The notes beneath the pieces were generated by a model. It was not told the origin of the DNA. It did not search any database and worked only from the letters and a program-made list of their open reading frames with translations. The translations under genes were made by a program, and so were the position numbers. From Apium graveolens (taxonomy: Eukaryota; Streptophyta; Magnoliopsida; Apiales; Apiaceae), in NCBI RefSeq assembly GCF_009905375.1, contig NC_133649.1, forward strand, positions 237,178,201 through 237,242,200: 64,000 nt of DNA. Reading direction: 5' to 3'. Shown piece after piece: positions 21,932 through 32,134 of this stretch (its first letter is position 1; each line of letters opens with the position of its first letter).

Positions 21932-22908
21932 CTTTCTGGTAAATAAATAATGGGTCTTCTTTAATAACAGTATATTAAACAGGTATTAAAACAGTTGATT
22001 TGGGAAAATAAAACAGCTTATTAAATAGCTAAATAAATAAAACAGTATGATGTATAAATAAATAATTTTTAATGCTTTAAAATCTTTTTTTTTGAAAACA
22101 TAAGGGTACAACATGATCGTAAATAAAACAACATTTGTAAATATGCAATGGTAATGAAATAAATGTAAATGCTTAAATAACTGGAAATAAAAAAAAAAGA
22201 AAATGTGCAAAAGACCATCTCATATATATATAGGTAGAACACCAGCTGCAGGTGTCAGTGCTTGATACAAAAACCTATGATATAACAGTCGTACTGCTAC
22301 TATTATCAGTCAAAGTCAGTAGCTATACTTATACAAACTAGTCATACAATACTATGCTGCCTCTATCTACAAAATGTACATGATACAACACTCCTTGATC
22401 TGCTAGTCTCAAAATCATGGTGGCACGTGGCTCAACTCCTCCTGCAATGCCTCTAGCACTGCCTCGGTAAGTCCCAATGCTCTACGATATGCTGTCTCCG
22501 CACTAAGATCCTGCTGTCTCAAATCCATAAGCTGCTGAGAACTAATCCAGTGAATCTGATGTAGCCTCTCTCTCAGTATATAATCTGGTCATAATGCTCT
22601 GACAGGACCATCTTCCTGCGTCTCATACAATCCAAGTATCTCTCTGCACTGGTTCTTCCATCGAATCCTCTCCTCTCTCTCCGCCTGAAAGCGCTGATAA
22701 GTCACTGTATGATACTCACGAAAATCCGTGCTAGAACCTCGGGAAGGTAATGGTCCATCTACCACTATCACAATCCTAAAACTCATAACTTCTAATCACA
22801 TAAACAGACAATCCTAACACTCTTACGTTTATCCTATCTCATTTTCCTATCTTATCTTAGCCCTAACGTTCTTGTTTCCAAAGGTCAAACCTAAGCTCTG
22901 ATGCCAAC
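21932..22908 (-). other. leader of internal region B with PBS
   Basis: Corresponds to 7944-9322 of region A in reverse, shortened by a ~390-bp deletion that removed most of the extra ORF. It includes the T/A-rich spacer before gag (21932-22200). The PBS is at 22891-22906 (reversed, TGGCATCAGAGCTTAG). Confidence 0.8.
22409..22786 (-). pseudogene. remnant of the extra upstream ORF in internal region B
   Basis: Matches the second half of the 233-aa ORF at 8123-8824 (from VVDGPLPSRGSSTD onward). The proline-rich first half is gone: the deletion joins sequence equal to about 8090 and about 8466 of region A at a shared GAT/GTGAT, so the current ATG (22784-22786) comes from upstream leader sequence. 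A CGA to TGA stop at 22589-22591 and a GGA to TGA stop at 22415-22417 break the rest. It supports the ORF as an old component of this element family. Confidence 0.75.
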
Positions 22909-24778
22909 TATAACACCCTCCAAATCCGGGGTATAGATTTGGGGTATTATTAACAACAATTACCAACTAAACCTGCACAAGCGAAATATAAATATAATAA
23001 TTACCCCGAACTATCACTACTCAGGATCTTTTAAGGTCTGAGTTGAAAACAAGAACCATATACTACACTTTATTACAAACCCAAATAAATAAAACCTGTC
23101 TCAAGAACTCTCTTTGTTACAAAACTTTATTCTATCTACAATCTCACCACACAACTTTTATTCAAACTACACAAGACTTCTATTCAACCCAGCATTACTA
23201 CTAATCCTGCTACACCTGATCTGGCAATTCAAAGCTCTCTTCGGGAATAGGAAGGAACACTCTCGGTATAAGAGGGTCCCGCTGCTTGACTCGCTTCTTG
23301 ACTATGCGGGTCCTGATGGGTTTATTCTCTACCTTAACTGTAAAACAATAGGAATAACAATAAAAGGGGGATGAGCCAAAATTGCTCAACAAGCCTGCAA
23401 CAAGATATATAATATAAAGGAAGAGAAATAAGTGAACCAATAAGCTGCTCGTTGGAACAACCATCTGAATCTGTATAGGATAGTAATTTGCCAATGCTGG
23501 TGAGTACCAAATGAACAAGACTGGAAACAAGAACCAACATATGCACTATAACCCGCTGATCAGTCAGGATATAGTGCGGATCTATACCCAACTGCATAGA
23601 CCCAACAAACATAAAGAGTACTCAGGCAACTATGACCTATTAAATAATGGTCTGGGTAAAACCCAGCCCGTATAGTAACCATCCAGTCCAAGGCTTAGCA
23701 TCCGGAACAATCGGAATGCTTTTGATATATCCCAACACCAGGATATACCAGAGTATATGTAACAAGGGTAAAAAGATTGAAATGAGAATAAGGAATTCAA
23801 TAAATTGGGGGAAATCAAGAATCGAAATGAAATTGAAACAAGCATTAATAAATGGGTAACAGTGTATAAGAGCAATGATTATCAAAGGTAACATATATGA
23901 TAAAAAGGAAATATAATTCACTATTCTGAATTTAGAATAGGGGAAAAACTTGCCTTGCGCGTTCTTAACCTGGTTTAACTCACCGCCTTCTGTCCCTAGT
24001 TTGCTCTGCCTTGCTAACACTGAACCAATCATGGAAAGATAGTCGTTTAGATAACTTACTATATACGTGTATCTTAAATTGATATCACGCAACCTTATCG
24101 GTCTACCCATGCATTTCTATCTGACTCACATATATACACATACATTTATACAGCATATATATTCACATAATCACGTAAAGCACGTAGCACATAAAGCACA
24201 TAATCAATTTCTAGACTTATAATTATTTTTAGAATCGATTCTAGACTCATACCTGCATTACTAGTCTTATTTGATTTTATTATAATTTTTAGAGATTTAT
24301 TCGACTCAATTATATCCCTATTAGGACCTACGAACTATTAATTATTACCAAACCACTCTCTTCCGGAATAAATTACAACTTACAACTATTTTTATTGGAT
24401 TCGTCTAATTTTTCTGAGTCTAGGGGTCTTCGTTTCGCTCAAATCGGACTAACGGTTGAATTATTATGAATTAAACAAGATTTAATTAATTAATAATTAG
24501 GTAATTAATTAATAAATAAGAATTAGAAATAATTAAGTAATGTGATTAAAAATCTAATAATTAGTTAATAATGCGAATAGTGATTCGATAATTAGAATTA
24601 TTATTCGAGCGTTAGTTATTCGAATAATATTGCGGTAATTATTCGTATCGTATAATTATATATCAGTAATTAATTGATTAGCGAATCGTATGAGTTTCAA
24701 TAATAATATAATAGTTCGATAATTATGCGAGAATTGCGAGTAGCTCGTAGTTATACTAGTGATTAATCGTTAAGTTAG
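22904..24778. repeat. tandem duplication, unit 1 (1875 bp)
   Basis: Begins CCAACTATAACACCC (reversed PBS start plus reversed LTR end). It runs through the reversed right part of LTR2 to the 17-bp junction motif at 24483-24499, then through 279 bp of + oriented LTR ending TTAAGTTAG. Unit 2 follows directly. By eye the units differ at roughly 30-40 positions. Confidence 0.85.
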
Positions 24779-26654
24779 CCAACTATAACACCCTCCAAAT
24801 CCGGGGTATAGATTTGGGGCATTATTAACAACAATTACCAACTAAACCTGCACAAGCGGAATATAAATATAATAATTACCCAGAACTATCACTACTCAGG
24901 ATCTTTTAAGGTCTGAGTTGAAAACAAGGACCACATACTACACTTTATTACAAACCCAAATAAATAAAACCTGTCTCAAAAACTCTCTTTGTTACAAAAC
25001 TTTATTCTATCTACAATCTCACCACACAACTTTTATTCAAACTACACAAGACTTCTATTCAACCCAGCATTACTACTAATCCTGCTACACCTGATCTGGC
25101 AATTCAAAGCTCTCTTCGGGAATAGGAAGGAACACTCTTGGTATAAGAGGGTCCCGCTGCTTGACTCGCTTCTTGACTATGCGGGTCCTGATGGGTTTCA
25201 TTCTCTACCTTAACTGTAAAACAATAGGAATAACAATAAAAGGGGGATGAGCCTAAATTGCTCAATAAGCCTGCAACAAGATATATAATATAAAGAAAGA
25301 GAAATAAGTGAACCAATAAGCTGCTGGTTGGAACAACCATCTGAATCTGTATAGGATAGTAATTTGCCAATGCTGGCGAGTACCAAATGAACAAGACTGG
25401 AAACAAGAACCAACATATGCACTATAACCCGCTGATCAGTCAGGATATAGTGCAGATCTATACCCAACTGCATAGACCCAACAAACATAAAGAGTACTCA
25501 GGCAACTATGGCCTATTAAATAATGGTCTGGGTAAAACCCAGCCCGTATAGTAACCATCCAGTCCAAGGCTTAGCATCCGGAACAAACGGAATGCTTTTG
25601 ATATATCCCAACACCAGGATATACCAGAGTATATGTAACAAGGGTAAAAATATTGAAATGAGAATAAGGAATTCAATAAATTGGGGGAAATCAAGAATCA
25701 AAATGAAATTGAAACAAGCATTAATAAATGGGTAACAGTGTATATGAACAATGATTATCAAAGGTAACTGATATGATAAAAAGGAAATATAGTTCACTAT
25801 TCTGAATTTAGAATAGGGGAAAAACTTGCCTTGCGCGTTCTTAACCTGGTTTAACTCACCGCCTTCTGTCCCTAGCTTGCTCTACCTTGCTAACACTGAA
25901 CCAATCATGGAAAGATAGTCGTTTAGATAACTTACTATATACGTGTATCTTGAATTGATATCACGCAACCTTATCAGTCTACCCATGCGTTTCTATCTGA
26001 CTCGCATATATACACATACATTTATACAGCACATATATTCACATAATCACGTAAAGCACGTAGCACATAAAGCACATAATCAATTTCTAGACTTATAATT
26101 ATTTTTAGAATCGATTCTAGACTCATACCTGCATTACTAGTCTTATTTGATTTTATTATAATTTTCAGAGATTTATTCGACTCAATTATATCCCTATTAG
26201 GACCTACGAACTATTAATTATTACCAAACCACTCTCTTCCAGAATAAATTACAACTTACAACTATTTTTATTGGATTCGTCTCATTTTTCTGAGTCTAGG
26301 GGTCTTCGTTTCGCTCAAATCGGACTAACGGTTGAATTATTATGAATTAAACAAGATTTAATTAATTAATAATTAGGTAATTAATTAATAAATAAGAATT
26401 AGAAATAATTAAGTAATGTGATTAATAATCTAATAATTAGTTAATAATGCGAATAGTGATTCGATAATTAGAATTATTATTCGAGCGTTAGTTATTCGAA
26501 TAATATTGCGGTAATTATTCGTATCGTATAATTAGATATCAGTAACTAATTGATTAGCGAATCGTATAAGTTTCAATAATAATATAATAGTTCGATAATT
26601 ATACGAGAATTGCGAGTAGCTCGTAGTTATACGAGTGATTAATCGTTAAGTTAG
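24779..26654. repeat. tandem duplication, unit 2 (1876 bp)
   Basis: Repeats unit 1 from CCAACTATAACACCC to TTAAGTTAG (26654), after which + oriented LTR sequence continues uninterrupted. The junction motif recurs at 26359-26375. Because the unit spans the inversion breakpoint, the duplication came after the inversion. Confidence 0.85.
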
Positions 26655-28374
26655 TTTATAATTCGAGTAATTCGTAGTTATTCGATAAATAGCGTATCAG
26701 TTAATTGAATCGATTGATTATTTGTAAATAATCGATCTGATCGAATAATGTAATTAAGGATTGTTTAATTATAATTAATTATTTATAATTAATTATTAAT
26801 TAATTAAATCTTGTTTAATTCATAATAATTCAACCGTTAGTCCGATTTGAGCGAAACGAAGACCCCTAGACTCAGAAAAATTAGACGAATCCAATAAAAA
26901 TAGTCGTAAGTTGTAATTTATTCTGGAAGAGAGTGGTTTGGTAATAATTAATAGTTCGTAGGTCCTAATAGGGATGTAATTGAGTCGAATAAATCTCTAA
27001 AAATTATAATAAAATCAAATAAGACTAGTAATGCAGGTATGAGTCTATAATCGATTCTAAAAATAATTATAAGTCTAGAAATTGATTATGTGCTACGTGC
27101 TTTACGTGATTATGTGAATATATATACTGTATAAATGTATGTGTATATATGCGAGTCAGATAGAAACGCATGGGTAGACTGATAAGGTTGCGTGATATCA
27201 ATTCAAGATACACGTATATAGTAAGTTATCTAAACGACTATCTTTCCATGATTGGTTCAGTGTTAGCAAGGCAGAGCAAGCTAGGGACAGAAGGCGGTGA
27301 GTTAAACCAGGTTAAGAACACGCAAGGCAAGTTTTTCCCCTATTCTAAATTCAGAATAGTGAATTATATTTCCTTTTTATCATATCAGTTACCTTTGATA
27401 ATCATTGTTCATATACACTGTTACCCATTTATTAATGCTTGTTTCAATTTCATTTTGATTCTTGATTTCCCCCAATTTATTGAATTCTTTATTCTCATTT
27501 CAATCTTTTTTTACCCTTCTTACATATACTCTGGTATATCCTGGTGTTGGGATATATCAAAAGCATTCCGATTGTTCCGGATGCTAAGCCTTGGACTGGA
27601 TGGTTACTATACGGGCTGGATTTTACCCAGACCATTATTTAATACGCCATAGTTGCCTGAGTACTCTATATATTGGTTGGGTCTATGCAGTTGGGTATAG
27701 ATCCGCACTATATCCTGACTGATCAGCGGGTTATAGTGCATATGTTGGTTCTTGTTTCCAGTCTTGTTCATTTGGTACTCGCGAGCATTGGCAAATTACT
27801 ATCCTATACAGATTCAGATGGTTGTTCCAACCAGCAGCTTATTGGTTCACTTATATCTCTTTCTTTATATTATATATCTTGTTGCAGGCTTGTTGAGCAA
27901 TTTTGGCTCATCCCCCTTTTATTGTTATTCCTATTGTTTTACAGTTAAGGTAGAGAATGAAACCCATCAGGACCCGCATAGTCAAGAAGCGAGTCAAGCA
28001 GCGGGACCCTCTTATACCAAGAGTGTTCCTTCCTATTCCCGAAGAGAGATTTGAATTGCCAGATCAGGTGTAGCAGGATTAGTAGTAATGCTGGGTTGAA
28101 TAGAAGTCTTGTGGAGTTTGAATAAAAGTTGTGTGGTGAGATTGTAGATAGAATAAAGTTTTGTAACAAAGAGAGTTCTTGAGACAGGTTTTATTTATTT
28201 GGGTTTGTAATAAAGTGTAGTATGTGGTTCTTGTTTTCAACTCAGACCTTAAAAGATCCTGAGTAGTGATAGTTCGGGGTAATTATTATATTTATATTCC
28301 GGTTGTGCAGGTTTAGTTGGTAATTGTTGTTAATAATGCCCCAAATCTATACCCCGGATTTGGAGGGTGTTATA
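26359..28374 (+). repeat. LTR3, right part (+ orientation), end of the array
   Basis: Equals LTR1 from about 5817 to its end at 7943, with a deletion of roughly 95 bp near 26750 (LTR1 about 6215-6310). It ends ...GGATTTGGAGGGTGTTATA and is followed by the ATTAT duplication. The open frames at 27170-27652 and 27673-28054 match the same non-coding LTR segments at 6739-7623. Confidence 0.88.
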
Positions 28375-28379
28375 ATTAT
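28375..28379. repeat. target-site duplication ATTAT, right copy
   Basis: Identical to 4307-4311; copia-1 integrase resumes immediately after it. Confidence 0.92.
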
Positions 28380-29187
28380 CACTTCTCAGAGTTTTCACTT
28401 TATGAGTGGATCCATTTTCAATTTGCCTTATGTGGTCCAGAAAAATTTTCGGAGTTTCATCCTTCCTGTGTAGAAAATAAACCCAAGTATATCTAGTGAA
28501 ATCATCAACAATTACGAGTGTGTACCTTTTCTTGTTGATGGACATTATGTTCACTGGTCCAAAGAGGTCCAAGCGTATCATGTGATATGGCTCAGAAATA
28601 GAGAATTCTATTTTGCCTTAGAAAGATACTCTTCTTTGTTTGGACTTTTGGCAAGCATCAGAAAGACCATCAGATGAGTATAACATATTTGGTAATCCTC
28701 TTACCAACTCCTTCTTCACAAGTTCATTGATTGAATTGAAATTGAGATATGAGAGCTTCTTGTGCCAGTTCCAACTCTCATCTATTGATGCCTTAGAGAT
28801 AAGGCAAGTAGCTTCCTTTTCAAGACTTTCATGTAGCCTTGTTTCATATATGTTACCATGTCTGTATCCTATCAAGACAATTTTCTTTGACTTGTTATGA
28901 ACAACTTCACAGTGTGAGTCATAGAATACCACATGATAACCTCTGTCAGTGATTTGACTGATGCTCAGAAGATTATGCTTCAGTCCATCCACCAGAGCTA
29001 CATTCTCTATTGCTACCTTTCCAATTATCAAGTTGCCATATCCCAGAGTGTGTCCTACATTTCCATCACCATAAGATACATCTGGGCCGACCTTTCTCTC
29101 AAATTCTAACATCAGGGATTTATTTCCAGTCATGTGTCCTGAACATCCACTATCCAAGACAAGTGTATTTTTCTTATTACCCTGCAA
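28375..29187 (-). pseudogene. copia-1 pol, 5' part: protease and integrase N-terminal half
   Basis: Read from 29187: protease with VLDSGCSGHMTG (DSG near 29150), then the pre-integrase region with a HKKLSYLN block (normally HxRLGHxN) and the Cys region, then the integrase core with DLFGPVN and the second catalytic Asp in LRSDN, right at the insertion. A stop at 28618-28620 replaces a sense codon between pre-integrase and core. Between gag (stop at 29200) and this frame lie two in-frame stops. The catalytic Glu is on the other side of the 24-kb insertion (near 4215), so integrase was destroyed by it. Confidence 0.85.
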
Positions 29188-29199
29188 TCAGAAGAATAA

Positions 29200-31480
29200 T
29201 TAATTAGAAGGATTTTTAAGGACCCACACTTGTTGGGCCCTCTTTTTCGACAACTTAAACCTTTGTGTGTCAGGAGTACTTCTGATAGTTTTTCCTTTGT
29301 CAGGATTTGTCTTGTCAGAAGCAGATTTAGTAGAACCAAAAAAATTAAGCACACAAGCAACTTTATTAAATTTAGGCAAATGTTCATAATAGTTGTGATA
29401 CATCTTATGATAGGAACTACAAGTATAAATCGAATGCCAACTACTACCACAATGAAAACAAGGATTTCGTGGTTTATATAATACTGATCTACCCCTAACA
29501 TCAGACTCAGGAATAGCAGTTTTCATTTTCTTACTCCTCCTGCAATCAATAACAAGATGATTAGTATTTCCACAGTTAAAACAAGTTTTTCTAGGAGCAT
29601 TGGAATCAACCTTGTAATTTGAATCCTCGGAAATACCTTGTTTACCATTCCTGTTTCTTTTAGGACTTTTTACTTGAGGTTTGTCAGTAACCTCAGATAA
29701 TTTCTTTTTTAATTGTCTTGCTGACAAAAGTCCTATGTTCTTTTCTTTTTTAAAAGTCTTAATGGTTTCCTTGCTTTCCTTTCTTTGAGATTTATTACTT
29801 ACCAATTTTTCTTGTGATACTAATGTTGAACCCTTTTCAAAGATGGATTTGGGTTCATCAGCTTCTGAAGAGATAAACTTAACAGGAGTCTTAAGGGAAA
29901 TTTTATTTTCAGTGTCAACATCTTTAACTCCATCTTTATAGCATAGGCATTCTTTCCAGTTTTTCTTTGAGATCATCTCATGAACCTTTTTACCTGAATC
30001 AGTCCAGTCTTTAAGGGTTTTTCTCTCATTTTCTAAATCTTTTTCTAACATACTGTATCTAGCCTCAAGGATCTTTACTGTATGTTTAGCTCTCTCACAT
30101 TCTTTCTTCAAATCAATCTGATTTATTAAGTCAGACTCTAACTGTACATTCCTAGATTTCAAGATCTCAATTTCAGTTATAAGTCTATCATTTTCTAGAG
30201 TTTTATTCTTAAAATTACCATGCGGAGATTTAAGAATAGATTTCAACTCATATATATCTTCAGTATCAAAAGAGAAGAAAAAAGTTGATACCTTAGACTC
30301 ACAGGAAGCAGGATCATCAAGGCTAGCCATCAGTGCATAGCATGTGTCTTCATTTTCAGAATCAGAGGAGTCCATCCAATTCTTGCTTAATGTGATCAGG
30401 GCATTGTTTTTCCCTTTATCATGCTTTGTTTTCTTGTACTTTATAGCAAAGTGACCAGGTTCATCACAGTTGTAGCACTTGATCTTTGTCATGTCTACCT
30501 TTCCAGCTTTAGAGTCCTTTCTATCTCTTCTTCCAGTTGACTTCCTTTCACTTCCAGTGAACTTTTTCTGAAGCTTCTGTTATTCTTGGACTTCCTGAAT
30601 TGCATCCTCCTGAAGCCCTTAACCAGCAATGCACCCATTTGCATGACGTCAGAATCTGTCATGTTCTCATCAGTATCATCATCAGGATTTGATGATGAAT
30701 CATCAATATCAGATTCTGGAAAATTGTTCTTATTTCTTACAACTCCAACAGACTTTTCTTTTGAAGCTTTATCATTTACTTTCAAAGCAACTGATTTCCC
30801 TTTGCTGCTTTTTCCCTCTTTCCTTTGCTGGACTTCCAAATCATGAGTTCTCAGCATGCCATAGACTTCATCTAGAGTAATTATTTTTCTAAATCATACT
30901 GATGTCGTATGATTGAAGTCCGAGTCTCCCATTCTTCACTCAAGGGTCTCAAAAACTTGGTGATTGAATCCTCTCGATCGTACACCTTTCCCACCAAAGA
31001 CAGATTGTTGAGCAGGGTCAGAAATCTTTCATAGATGTCAGTGAGACTTTCATCAGGCTTGGCCTCAAAGTGTTCATATTCTTGAATCAGAACAGCCCTT
31101 ATGTTCTTCTTGATGGCCATGGTTCCTTGACATTGAGTTTCAAGAGTATCCCAGATCTCTTTGACAGTCTTATAGGCTATAACCTTGTTTGACATCAAAG
31201 AATCAAGACTGTTATGCAAAATGTTTCTTACCTTTGCATCTTTCAGCATAACTACTTTCTCTTCTGGTGTCCACTCACTCTTCTCCTTTAGCTGATAATG
31301 TTCAGCAACAGTAGGAGTTGCAGGCACCAGTTTTATTGGCATGTAGGGTCCATCATTAATCACGTCGAGATAATCTGGATCTGTAGTTTCGAGGTGCATG
31401 AGCATCTTCACCTTCCATGTAGGATATTCAGTCTTTTTCAGAATGGGAATTTTAATACTTTCATACTTGTTCAGAGACAT
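29200..31480 (-). pseudogene. copia-1 gag (long, two frameshifts)
   Basis: Starts at ATG 31478-31480 (MSLNKYES), the first ATG after the PBS; the open frame before it is LTR. The UBN2-type gag core (PTWKVKMLMHLE ... EIWDTLETQCQG ... FLRPLSEEWETR) runs to 30881, where one base missing from an A run shifts frame. The next frame ends at 30495 after a second A-run shift near 30560, and the third (30492-29200) stays open for 430 codons. Zinc-knuckle-like motifs: CYNCDEPGHFAIKY (last Cys lost), CFNCGNTNHLVIDC (complete) and CFHCGSSWHSIYTC (complete). A long Lys/Glu-rich coiled-coil stretch lies between the first and second. The length (about 750 codons) and several knuckles fit Sirevirus gag. Confidence 0.82.
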
Positions 31481-31515
31481 GTTTAGATCATTTCTGATTA
31501 TAAGTTTATAAGTAA

Positions 31516-31527
31516 GCTCTGATACCA
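31516..31527 (-). other. primer-binding site of copia-1
   Basis: Reads TGGTATCAGAGC on the - strand, a perfect tRNA-iMet complement, two bases after the LTR end. Confidence 0.9.
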
Positions 31528-31529
31528 AT

Positions 31530-32023
31530 TGTTGCCCAGTAAAGATACAATTATTTAAGGGGGGTTTGATGCAATTGTATAAATGTTTCGAAAAAGTATT
31601 AAAATATAATAGCTTTTTATATTTCTGATAAAAACTGTTACAAAACCCTCTCAAGAAATATTGATGTTCTTGAGAGATGCTAGGTCGAATGATCCTCGAG
31701 ATCAATACACTATGTGATGACCTAAACTGTGTTTATATACTACACAACTACAACTAAACAATCTAAGATATGCATTATCAAAAGCTAACTGAAACTGATA
31801 CATATCTTCAACTGAATAGATAAAGTCCTATAACTCAGACATAAAATATATCTACTCCATAATACAAGGAACCGAATAAATATTCTAAGCTGACTGTCTT
31901 CAAATACTGATGACATCCAGATGCTAATGATGTGTCAAATCCTGACGACATATCAAATACTGATGACACCCGAACAGCCAGATCATGAGCTTCTTCTGAT
32001 CATTGAGAATTCAATATATAACA
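31530..32023 (-). repeat. copia-1 5' LTR (494 bp)
   Basis: On the - strand it runs TGTTATATATTG ... CTGGGCAACA, with TG/CA ends. The inner edge is fixed by the PBS; the outer edge at 32023 is inferred from the TG terminus and the change to gypsy leader sequence. Confidence 0.72.
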
Positions 32024-32134
32024 CCGGTAGTCCCATGATGAACCCTATATGAGCTCTTATGTAATCCCGCATCTAGACAGACTCCTAACACTCTCGTCTC
32101 TGAGTACTATAACTTAATGCTCTGATACCATTTT
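32024..32134 (-). other. leader and PBS of a truncated gypsy element
   Basis: Reversed PBS TGGTATCAGAG at 32120-32130, four T bases from the LTR at 32135. The remaining ~95 bp are internal leader, cut off by the copia-1 LTR. Nothing coding. Confidence 0.7.

Larger units (their letters stand above)
4312..28374 (+). mobile_element. 24-kb rearranged tandem Ty3/gypsy array inserted in copia-1 integrase
   Basis: Outer ends are LTR termini (TGTAAC... at 4312 and ...GTGTTATA at 28374) and are flanked by ATTAT on both sides, so the whole block behaves as one integration. Inside are LTR1 (4312-7943), internal region A (7944-13917), the left part of LTR2 (13918 to about 15960), then inverted material: LTR3 left part (to 17430), 12 bp, an LTR end fragment, internal region B (gag-pol on the - strand), the LTR2 right part, and finally LTR3 right part to 28374. 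Flipping the inverted block gives LTR-int-LTR-int-LTR all in + orientation. The pol order (RT, RNase H, integrase, with a chromodomain-like C-terminus) and long LTRs suggest a chromovirus such as Tekay/Del; this lineage call is tentative. Confidence 0.85.
1022..32023 (-). mobile_element. copia-1: Sirevirus-like Ty1/copia element, split by a 24-kb gypsy insertion
   Basis: On the - strand the order is LTR (32023-31530), PBS, a long gag with several CCHC knuckles, protease, integrase, RT and RNase H, which is copia order. The very long gag and the RT block resembling LYLTASRPNIMFA..CLCARF point to the Sirevirus lineage; this lineage call is from memory of the family. Without the insertion the remainder is about 6.9 kb. 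A matching 3' LTR is not visible at the left, where sequence after pol runs into an unrelated gypsy LTR at 1021, so the element is probably truncated there. Its right end abuts the leader of another gypsy element (32024 on), suggesting it inserted into that element. Confidence 0.75.

Noticed and set aside
15961..26375. A second gypsy element inserted in reverse into the 3' LTR of element A
   Set aside because: No target-site duplication flanks the reversed block, and both its LTRs are partial with halves that complement the + strand halves; an inversion explains this with fewer events.
29185..29225. Intron between copia-1 gag and protease (TTCTTCTGATTGCAG looks like a 3' splice site)
   Set aside because: No matching donor that would keep the frame was found; two stops at the gag/pol border are more simply a gag terminator region or decay.
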